Shown here piece after piece: positions 58,201-64,000 of a stretch of 64,000 nt of DNA. This stretch comes from Zygaena filipendulae (Eukaryota; Arthropoda; Insecta; Lepidoptera; Zygaenidae), in assembly GCA_907165275.2 (NCBI GenBank), contig OU015672.1, positions 1,036,501 through 1,100,500 on the forward strand, written 5' to 3'. How positions within the stretch are numbered: position 1 is the first letter of the stretch; every line of letters starts with the position of its first letter. The position numbers and the translations under genes were made by a program. The notes under the pieces were generated by a model, which saw only the letters and a list, made by a program, of their open reading frames with translations, was not told where the DNA came from and made no database searches.

Positions 58201-61200
58201 AATTATGGCTGGTAAAGTTGTAACAATTGAAAGTAATGAGCTTAGAACATCCCCAAATAGAAACTTAAGTGACCAAAATAAGCGAACAAACTTGACCCAT
58301 ATGAACAGTACAGTATTAAACAGTTTTTTTGTTGGTGGTCAATTTTGCCAGTGCTTTTAAGATTAATTTTTTACCCTTACACTGTGTTCAATACAATTGA
58401 TATCATTCTGCATTATTGTTGCTTCTACTTCACATTAGTTTAATCCTATTCCTTTATAAAAATAAACTAAATATAGATATAACTATATTATGTATTATTG
58501 TTGGTTATTGAATTCTTGATTTTACCTGGAGCACATTCGGGCATGCTCGTCACAGCCCATTCTCCAAGCCAGCAGCGAAGATTTGTTGGTCCTTGTACAT
58601 TGTAGCTAAAGAAATAAAGCATTTGTTACCCACAAGCCAACTGATAGAAAATTAGAAACACTTCTCTGAATATTTTGGGTCAAAAAGTAAAAAAGCGTGG
58701 GTATTTGAATTTGAACATTCCATTCCTGAAGGTTTTTGTTTGTAATAAATATCTCTTAGAAACACGTGTCTTGACTAACGGAAAATGGATGCACAACTAG
58801 AAGGAACTGTTTGGTTTTCAAAAAGATCTAATCAACATTTTCTTACTGACATATAATAATATTATATCTAATGTATACCCATATTCACAGGAGAAATGAA
58901 CCACTTGTCCATTTGGAACTGTATCTGTCTCGTTCAACTCTTTCTCCTCTCCATTGTTCATGCTTGTTCCAAGGATTTGACTTGCGGTCATCATATGACT
59001 TTGATCTAAAGGCATCGTGTATATACCATACTCCGTGGGAGGCACATGACACGGCACTGTAATTTATATGTAAATCGATTAGAAAAGAAATTGATTTTTG
59101 TAAGTGGATTTCACATTTACAGATTATATGTATTTGACCTGAAATATTGTATATTATGGGTCATATAAGGATGATATCAAAAGAATATGTGAATTTTAAG
59201 AGACTATTTACATATTTCACATTTAGGTTTTTCAGGTTTCCATCTTCCACGTACACATTTGGCTGTAGCATTTTCCAGGTTCAAACCGTATCCTTTACCA
59301 CATGCTACTCTTACAATGGTACCTTAAACAGATCATTCAATGTTAGTAAAATTTCTTGAATTTCTCACAGGAACAGTTTGAATGTGTATAGTTTGTATCA
59401 CCTGAACTAAAAGTGTTGTTATGGTCTCTTCCGTACTTTACAATTTCTATATTAACATAAGGTTCGCTTTGGATCGGTTCGCAAGGATTTTTTGGTCGAC
59501 CTTTTTTGCTTTTTGTATTGTTTCCTATATCAGCTGTATCATCATTATCTACTTGTGTTGTATCTTTATTTGAACTCGACTGTTGACGATTTCTACCACC
59601 CTTTTCTTCTCGACCACTGTAATTATAATACGGTAATGGATACATTGTTAATGTTAACAATTTTCAGTATTTTTAAGTTGAATAAAATTAAGTTAGGACT
59701 CAAGAGAGGGTAGTATGCAAAGAGACAGCAAATTATTATAGAATAATAAGTTTTTATGTTGATAAAAGTTATTATAATAACGGATTTACCTTTTAGGCAC
59801 AGTAGCTGTCGTTTGATTAAGCCTATCCGTCTTCCTGTTAGTCCTTTTATCGCGTTTATCAAGTATGCTTTTGGCATCTGTAGAATTCGTGTAACTATAT
59901 TGCAATGGCATCACCGCCATTTCATCGCTGCCATTATGAGTAACATCTTTATTAGTTTTAGTAACTAAAGGTATTACTTTTAGTAAATCATTATTAACGT
60001 CATTAATAGACACATAGTTTTTCATAGTAGGATCTACTGTTCTTAAATATCTTTCATGTTCTTCAGTATTAATATTCCTTTTAAGTCTGCTTTTAGCCAA
60101 CGTACTTACTGTTGTAATTTCAATTTTATTGTTCTCAAAAGCCTCTAAATCTATATCTGATTCCTTTTTACTACCTTCACCAGCTTTTTTATTTAAATAC
60201 CTTTTTCTACGTTTATCGATGTATCTTTCAAAATATTCATGCTTTAATCTATTGATATTATGTGTATTCTCATTACTTCTTTCAAAACGATCAGCAAAAG
60301 TACCACCTTTGAGTACAGTCATATGATCAAAATTGCCTTCCAAGTCACTTGTATCATCATATTCAGAATTAAAATCATGTTGTACCACATCATCGTCATC
60401 TGGTTCATATACAGGTTGATAAGATAATATTCTATGTCCTATTGGCTCGCCATGTACATTATAAACCGTATAAAAAGTTGTTGGCAAATTTTCGTCATCT
60501 GAATTAACTATTTCCGAACCTGACATCAAATCATCTTCGGGATCAAAATCAATATCAAACTTCTTCATTATTTTGAAATTAGCGTGTCTTAAAGTTGGTT
60601 TTTGAGTATTGTGATTATATTTTTCATATAACTGGTTCTTGGATGAGTCTGCTTGAGGTTTAAGATTGTTATGATATTGACGGAGATAATATGTTGATCT
60701 ACGGTCTCGAATCTCTGGCTCAGTTACAGACCGCCGTCTACGGCTCCACCTTATTCTTGGGTGCTGGTACAATGTACATCTACAAAATAAATGCGAAGCT
60801 TTAAACTAAATTGTATTTTTTTACAATAAGAACTACATTTAGCTTGGAAAGTTTAACTATTGATCCTATTTATATTCAAACATATATTTTCCTTACTTAG
60901 GTAACTCTCTAGGACTCCAGTGACCCCCGATGCAGGTTGCCCCAGGAGGACCTTCAGATAAAACATAGCCTTTTTCACACTCATACATAATTTGTTTATT
61001 GTTCACCACCTGAAAATAATCTGAATGATTTTTTTCTCATTCGAAAGAATTCGCAAAATTACGAATTTACTGTTAGAATAATAACTTTACCTTCTTTACA
61101 TAAGGTCTATAATCGTATAGGCCCATATTCCCGACCAATAGTACTTTACCATTTTCTATGTAACCAGGGAATGGACAGAATACTGAAATAAAAAAAGCCG

Positions 61201-63203
61201 TTCGATAAATTCAATTTCTCTTTGTAAGGCTTTCATGTTCCTTTATTATAGTAGACTTTTCCCTACCTTCCTCACACTTAGGCGTTTCTCCAGTCCAGTT
61301 GCCAAATGAGCATACCACAATTGGGTTCCCTTTGAGTTCGTACCCGTCTTTACATCTGAAACGCGCTTTCATGCCGTGTTCTGTCTTTGGAGCTATCACT
61401 ATACCATTGCGAGGATACTTTGGCATCTTCTTGCATCTGATAACCAAATGGTCTTAAAACATTATAAAGCATATCACCAGCTCTTATTTATTATAATTTT
61501 TACTTGTTCAGCTGCAAATTTCTTAACTTTCTTCTATTAATTGTTTTTTTTTTATTTTTTTTAAGTAAAGCCTAATTAATACCAACCTTGCCGGCTGACA
61601 TCGAGGTATCTGGGTCCAAGTGCCATTGTTGCACGTTACAGCTGCATTATTAGATGGAAACTCGTAGTTCTTCTCACAGTTCACAAAGATTATTTCACCT
61701 GCAATTATTTTGTTGGAAATTCCAGGCTTAATATTTAGTGTTATAATTGCCATATCCTTCAATGTAAATAGAAAGATTAATTATTATCAATTTGAATGAC
61801 TTATTGTATTATTATCTAGTTTTCAAATGCGATCAACAATCATACGCTTCTGCCTCCATTGAAACCAGGTTTTCCTTACTCATAGTACCTATACGAAATT
61901 GCACTGAAGATTCTCAAAACCTACCATGCTGTACCATGGAAGAACTGCCGACTATTTGAGTGTTGGTTTGTGTCTCGTTCTCCCCAGTTCTATTCTCAAC
62001 CAGTACAATCTTTCCTTGTGACACATGAGGAACTACGCACGGCGCTGGAATATAATTTATTTCATTTTTGAGCATTGATTGATTGACAATATCAATCAAT
62101 CAATCAAATATTTATTGCAACCAAGTGTGCATTTCAAGTCAGATGTTACATAATATTATTCGCTATCAAAAAGCACACAATTTCCTCACACTCGTAACGG
62201 TTGTTGTTATTATTTTTTCTGTGAGAGACTGGACTCTTTATTCAGAATGACATGTTTTGAGTCCTACTGAAATTAATACAACATTTATCAGCAATTATGT
62301 TTTACAAACCCAAACACATTGGTAGTGGATGACTCCATGTTCCATCGCTCTGGCATATGGCTGATCCGTTTCCTTCCATCCTCATCCCGTCCTGGCACCG
62401 GAATATTATAGAAGCTCCCAAACCAGTTCCAGAAGATATGTTCTCCAGCCAACCATTCCAAAGTTGACCTGGATGGCCACAGTTGATTTCTGAAACGGAA
62501 ACAATTCTTTTTCGCAGGCGTTTTTGTAATCTTTGCCAATCATCCGCTGCATCTTTATTTGATTAAAAGAAAAAGTTTAAGAAATCGTACACTTATTGAA
62601 CTTTACTCACCCAAAAAATCTTAAAGGAAGACTCAAGGGTTCTTTACATCATGATTTTAGTAATGAATATTCATAATAGGTACCTAATTATTGAAAAAAC
62701 AGGAAAACTGAACTCTTTTGAGGTGTCCATGCTGATCATCCATACTAATATAGTTACTAATAATATAATAAATTCGAAAGTAACTGTCTGTCTGTCTGTC
62801 TGTGACGCTTTCACGCCTTAACGGCTCGATCGATCATTATGAAATTTTGCGTACACGTTTTCAAAGATACAGAGAAGGACATAGGGTACTTTATATCCTG
62901 GAATTACCGCGGGAACTCTGAAATTACCGCGGGGAAACCGCGAGGAACACCTAGTAATAAAGCTGACCTACTAATAAAGCTGACTACTCAAATAAGTTTA
63001 AATATAAGAATAGGTTAAGGTCTATACTCACCTTTGCACAAAGGTTGTGTGCCAGACCACTTTTTATCAGCACCACAGCGCCTCGTAGCGTCTCCAACGA
63101 GACGATAACCGTACTTGCACTCGTACGAAACGACTGAGTTGTAAGCGCAGGAAGTGTATACCGCTTTCCCATGGCGAGGTGCTTCTGGTGGCGGGCACTG
63201 CAC
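51949..63203 (-). CDS. hig: hikaru genki homologue (CCP/Ig synaptic-cleft protein), 24 exons, 5' end outside window
   Basis: Coding span of a multi-exon gene; the exons are listed separately. Joining 24 exons at GT-AG sites (one GC-AG) keeps one frame of 4590 nt, 1529 residues plus stop. Domain order, numbering from the first visible residue: CCP1 (1-57), CCP2 (58-117), CCP3 (118-194), CCP4 (195-251), CCP5 (252-320), charged linker (321-650), CCP6 (about 670-758), CCP7 (759-844), CCP8 (845-905), short linker, CCP9 (about 943-1007), CCP10 (about 1022-1095), Ig (1096-1203), CCP11-13 (1204-1383), CCP14 (1384-1440) and a tail of about 85 residues. In Drosophila, Hig is secreted into the cleft of cholinergic synapses and controls nicotinic receptor levels and locomotion. 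I assign it from the remembered order of CCP, Ig and CCP domains and motifs such as GRDSQLEYRLS and NDGKLLVYPGT. The visible part is already longer than the roughly 960-residue fly protein. The signal peptide and promoter are not in the window. Confidence 0.88.
52370..52514 (-). CDS. hig: hig exon w: first part of CCP14
   Basis: Reads AQACTYPGTTISGRMSSV, KIGETVTFTCEPGYRLKG, MLRCLK. The YPGTTISGRMSSVKFYY stretch is a strongly Hig-like signature. Acceptor tcacag, donor TAAA/GTAAGT, phase 1 to 2. Confidence 0.88.
52702..52872 (-). CDS. hig: hig exon v: CCP13
   Basis: Complete domain EVSCPALPPPASGYVLG to WSDKPPTC. The donor ACAT/GTACGT splits the last Cys codon after its first base; the next exon supplies GC. 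Acceptor acacag, phase 1-1. Confidence 0.87.
53128..53322 (-). CDS. hig: hig exon u: CCP12
   Basis: Complete domain SVECGDVIHDTQLGEGE to WARPFPVCR, phase 1-1. Base composition is markedly GC-rich compared with the neighbouring exons. It carries an Arg/Gly/Val-rich loop (RPRVAVVSRGVGGR). Acceptor gattcag, donor AGAG/GTTTGT. Confidence 0.85.
53488..53661 (-). CDS. hig: hig exon t: CCP11
   Basis: Complete domain DVHCPPLPIRRGLVA to WSAPLPVCE, phase 1-1. Acceptor tccacag, donor GAGA/GTAAGT. It directly follows the Ig domain, as expected for Hig. Confidence 0.88.
53938..54142 (-). mobile_element. Helitron-like element in a hig intron
   Basis: Lies between exons s and t in the same direction as the gene: starts (minus) TCTATACTAATATTATAAA and ends at CTAG. 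The hairpin is degraded (ACCGTGGATTAGACTACGG), so it is an old copy. Confidence 0.7.
54199..54359 (-). CDS. hig: hig exon s: second half of the Ig domain
   Basis: Reads VEKKYAEGWTTDPGRD, SQLEYRLSIMGAVKEDSGIY then RCETPARQNHQVEIIVE. The DSGIYRC motif is the D-x-G-x-Y-x-C of strand F with the second Ig cysteine. Acceptor atttttag, donor GAAG/GTAATA, phase 2 to 1. Confidence 0.88.
54664..54820. mobile_element. palindromic MITE with TAA duplication in a hig intron
   Basis: Ends GGCTGCCTGTCTACTGGAG and the inverse, with TAA on both sides. A 3-bp TAA duplication is the habit of PIF/Harbinger elements. Inner arms contain the inverted GCGAGGTAAAA. Half of a related copy is at 35825-35950. Confidence 0.65.
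54956..55118 (-). CDS. hig: hig exon r: first half of the Ig domain, GC donor
   Basis: Reads EKPPTILFRHTDGPIAQ, NDGKLLVYPGTVLHMECLW and KWNVTHHYPG. The Cys of HMECLW is the first of the Ig pair. The exon must end CCCGG/GCAAGTG, a GC donor in phase 2; no nearby GT donor gives an open frame with the next exon. Confidence 0.87.
55300..55418 (-). CDS. hig: hig exon q: rest of CCP10
   Basis: Reads CSDIGKYAMTGSQARKC, GGAWDGAKPSCLGLNQE. Cysteines two to four, then the LNQENDYA lead-in to the Ig domain, which is characteristic of Hig. Acceptor attttcag, donor GCCA/GTAAGT, phase 2 to 1. Confidence 0.87.
55747..55891 (-). CDS. hig: hig exon p: first part of CCP10
   Basis: Reads EELEAQTEEMINNNSCTFQ to DLPAGAVIIS. 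It holds the first cysteine and the strand before the second. Acceptor cattgtag, donor CCAG/GTATAA, phase 1 to 2. Confidence 0.8.
56101..56227. mobile_element. small hairpin MITE in a hig intron
   Basis: Inverted ends CTGG-ATATGAAAAGCA and TGCTTTTCATGTCCAG, the arms continuing into TATGGTCGGATC. Flanked by AAAT on both sides, which could be a 4-bp target duplication. Its left arm is interrupted by the 21-bp motif described at 56105-56125. Confidence 0.6.
56105..56125 (+). repeat. 21-26-bp recurrent motif, copy 3
   Basis: The string ACACAGATAATATAATACTA plus T lies between two CTGG tetramers inside a MITE arm. The other arm of the MITE lacks it, so it appears to be an insertion. Related copies are at 3417 and 20674. 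Confidence 0.55.
56298..56476 (-). CDS. hig: hig exon o: rest of CCP9
   Basis: Reads VQGTLVYRDGEEVNG, ITFKCIAS, KVICERGDWVGKSFSCG. The acceptor ttctaag/GG was preferred over an upstream ATAG because only it keeps the phase-2 frame of the previous exon. Donor TGTG/GTGAGT, phase 1 out. Confidence 0.83.
56477..57605. other. long hig intron, no repeat recognised
   Basis: Largest intron in the visible gene (1.13 kb). AT-rich, without a recognised mobile element or coding potential. A small open frame at 56585-56773 on the plus strand shows no features. Confidence 0.5.
57606..57732 (-). CDS. hig: hig exon n: linker and start of CCP9
   Basis: Begins with a polar linker (NLSRPRPTSEFQSG, then an acidic DVLELEPEL run) and ends TECGPPAR, the first cysteine of CCP9. 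Acceptor atttcag, donor CTAG/GTACTG, phase 1 to 2. Confidence 0.8.
57936..58118 (-). CDS. hig: hig exon m: CCP8
   Basis: Reads PCELPLLNGATYEAGYRAG to HDFCRPL, four cysteines. Acceptor catctgcag, donor TTGG/GTTAGT, phase 1-1. Confidence 0.83.
58526..58605 (-). CDS. hig: hig exon l: end of CCP7
   Basis: An 80-nt exon reading YNVQGPTNLRCWLGEW to MPECAP. The RCWLGEW motif is one I associate with Hig. Acceptor ttctttag, donor CCAG/GTAAAA, phase 2 to 1. Confidence 0.82.
58879..59056 (-). CDS. hig: hig exon k: first part of CCP7 with long insert
   Basis: Reads PCHVPPTEYGIYTMPL to VVHFSCEYG. Between cysteines one and two lies an unusually long loop with NNGEEKELNETD. Acceptor aattacag, donor ATGG/GTATAC, phase 1 to 2. 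Confidence 0.8.
59212..59322 (-). CDS. hig: hig exon j: rest of CCP6
   Basis: Reads TIVRVACGKGYGLN, AKCVRGRWKPEKPKCEI: cysteines two to four of the domain. The donor ATAT/GTAAAT is chosen because it keeps the last Cys and joins the next exon in phase 1; the upstream GTGAAA would remove it. Confidence 0.72.
59402..59616 (-). CDS. hig: hig exon i: basic linker end and start of CCP6
   Basis: Starts SGREEKGGRNRQQ, a polar linker rich in Ser, Asn and Asp, then SKKGRPKNPCEPIQSEPYV, which begins a CCP domain. Acceptor attacag, donor TCAG/GTGATA, phase 2 to 1. Confidence 0.78.
59790..60779 (-). CDS. hig: hig exon h: end of CCP5 and 330-residue charged linker with dibasic sites
   Basis: A 990-nt exon, by far the longest of the gene, open throughout. 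It starts KCTLYQHPRIRW, which closes CCP5, and then runs into low-complexity charged sequence. Basic clusters that could be proprotein-convertase sites are WSRRRRSV, DKRRKR and SRLKRN. Acidic stretches include DFDPEDD and EPDDDDVV. No domain is recognisable and it is probably disordered. Acceptor ttttgtag, donor AAAG/GTAAAT, phase 2-2. No alternative start with a signal peptide is visible, so a separate gene beginning here is unlikely. Confidence 0.82.
60897..61009 (-). CDS. hig: hig exon g: middle part of CCP5
   Basis: Reads VVNNKQIMYECEKGYVLS to SPRELPK, acceptor attttcag, donor CTAA/GTAAGG, phase 0 to 2. It has cysteines two and three of the domain; the fourth is the first Cys codon of the next, very long exon, which ties the N-terminal CCP array to the linker. 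Confidence 0.78.
61091..61182 (-). CDS. hig: hig exon f: first part of CCP5
   Basis: Reads VFCPFPGYIENGKVLLVG to YVKK between acceptor tatttcag and donor GAAG/GTAAAG, phase 1 to 0. It holds the first cysteine of a CCP domain spread over three exons. Confidence 0.75.
61267..61436 (-). CDS. hig: hig exon e: CCP4
   Basis: Complete sushi domain from RCKKMPKYPRNG to TGETPKCEEG. The acceptor is gttatcag (phase 2) and the donor GGAAG/GTAGGG (phase 1). The distance between cysteines two and three (KARFRCKDGYELKG then VVCSFGNW) is typical of the family. Confidence 0.85.
61587..61698 (-). CDS. hig: hig exon d: second half of CCP3
   Basis: Completes the domain with VNCEKNYEFP, VTCNNGTWTQ and PRCQP. 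It enters in phase 1 after acceptor attgcag and leaves in phase 2 at CAAG/GTTGGT; the first base of the next exon completes an Arg codon. Confidence 0.8.
61925..62044 (-). CDS. hig: hig exon c: first half of CCP3
   Basis: Starts PCVVPHVSQGKIV after acceptor tattccag and ends at donor CATG/GTAGGT, phase 1-1. It holds only the first cysteine of a CCP domain; the rest is in the next exon. Three potential N-glycosylation sequons (NRT and NET, then NTQ failing) lie in the insert, of which the first two fit N-x-S/T. Confidence 0.8.
62310..62489 (-). CDS. hig: hig exon b: CCP2
   Basis: Phase 1-1 sushi exon of exactly 60 codons. It reads INCGHPGQLWNG to WSHPLPMCL with four cysteines and a tryptophan before the last one. 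Acceptor gtttcag, donor TTGG/GTTTGT. A longer open frame on the same strand here is out of register and carries no sushi pattern. Confidence 0.85.
62739..62954 (+). mobile_element. Helitron-like element in a hig intron
   Basis: A 216-bp copy in the intron between exons a and b, opposite in direction to the gene. It starts TCCATACTAATA, has a (CTGT)n tract, then ACCGCGGGGAAACCGCG and the CTAG end. Confidence 0.75.
63032..63203 (-). CDS. hig: hig exon a (first visible): CCP1
   Basis: One complete sushi domain with four cysteines, beginning QCPPPEAPRHGKA and ending WSGTQPLCK. The acceptor is cactcag/GTG and the donor AAAG/GTGAGT. It enters in phase 0 and leaves in phase 1. The codons upstream of the acceptor look intronic, so at least one further exon with the signal peptide must lie beyond the window. 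Confidence 0.8.
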
Positions 63204-64000
63204 CTGAGTGACCACTAGATGGCGACACAAGTCGCTTTAACGTAAATCTAGCCTGTCAGTAGATGGCGCTAATTGATTAATTGACAATGCTCACTTGTTC
63301 CTATTTGAAAACAAAGGCTTTGTGACGTAATAATTATGTAGATACCTACCTCATCGAAATAAATTAACATTGATTTCATCAAATAGGACATGCAATACGA
63401 AACAGATCATGCAAAATGAAACAATTGTAATAGTTTTTAACTTTATTGGCTACAGCAGGAATATAAGACGCACCGAATTGTTTTTACAATAATATAATAA
63501 TTCTTGCATATTATAAGTATATATATTTAAAATCGAATTAAAGCTTTTACTACTTTCAGTAATTGTCTACACACAATTTAATAATATAGCGATAGGCAGT
63601 AGGTACAAGTAAACTTTAAATTCAACATTAATCTTATCATGGCCTCAAATTATTTTGACTTTGAGGAAGTCATCAAAATTTATAGAATTACTACTTTCAT
63701 AGAATTTGAACTGAGTAACATTCTATAATGATCATAAACATTTACTCTACACAATGTTAATGATTTTTTAATTATTCAAACTGTCCCCTTCTCTCCTCCT
63801 TCTGAATAGCAGCAGGAAAGGCGAAAAAAAAATGTTTAGAATTTCGTTAGTTTTAAATCTCCTATAAATGGAAATCCCACCTATGAATGTATCATGTTAT
63901 ACTTAATAAGATAAAAATATATTTTTGATGTTGTTGATGCAATCAAGGTTTAAAGTTTGAAGTTGATTTAAGTGGGGTTTCCGTGGATCTAATTGCGTCA
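63204..64000. other. hig upstream intron (right edge)
   Basis: AT-rich sequence with no recognisable exon, repeat family or promoter. Presumed intron leading to unseen 5' exons of hig. Confidence 0.5.

Noticed and set aside
62288..62539. 83-codon minus frame in the hig region
   Set aside because: Out of frame with the sushi domain encoded by the same DNA (exon b).
1..64000. CRISPR array, prokaryotic operon, integrated virus or rRNA gene
   Set aside because: No regularly spaced repeats, operon-like gene packing, viral enzyme motifs or rRNA-like sequence seen on either strand.

Overview
The window looks like nuclear DNA of a moth or butterfly (Lepidoptera, probably a ditrysian moth). It is AT-rich and packed with short non-autonomous mobile elements whose ends recur throughout: Helitron-like pieces with a GTGAAACCGCG hairpin and a CTAG end, elements starting AACCGACTTCC, tRNA-derived SINEs and several MITE families. 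No prokaryotic, viral or organellar gene set is visible. The genus cannot be told from sequence alone.

The one confident gene is on the minus strand of the right quarter (51949-63203): hikaru genki (hig), a secreted synaptic-cleft protein built of complement control (CCP/sushi) domains around one immunoglobulin domain. I could place 24 coding exons whose intron phases all agree. They give a continuous frame of 1529 codons plus stop, with about 14 CCP domains, a 330-residue charged linker exon carrying several dibasic/furin-like sites, and one Ig domain. The signal peptide and most upstream exon(s) lie beyond 64000. One junction inside the Ig domain needs a GC-AG intron. The stop codon overlaps a sequence that could serve as a splice donor.

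Left of hig, 1-51.9 kb is mainly intergenic or intronic DNA full of repeats. Three weaker exon candidates stand out from AT-rich surroundings: a start-codon exon at 20037-20150 (minus), a signal-peptide-like start with a 5'UTR-like leader at 1595-2110 (minus), and an isolated cysteine-rich exon at 48413-48542 (minus). CpG-rich, promoter-like islands lie at about 2.09-2.24, 3.83-3.92 and 22.98-23.1 kb; the last has a perfect NRF1/Ewg palindrome.

Most of the interesting structure is in the repeats: a MITE family carrying paired TGACGTCA (CRE) sites, one pair of copies forming a large palindrome and another copy split by a 1.25-kb element; a family whose GGCGCC hairpin core is inverted in one copy and shrunken or missing in others; a 503-bp palindrome with outward-facing tRNA-type B boxes; a 21-26-bp motif found three times between short direct repeats; and adjacent or tandem Helitron-like units.
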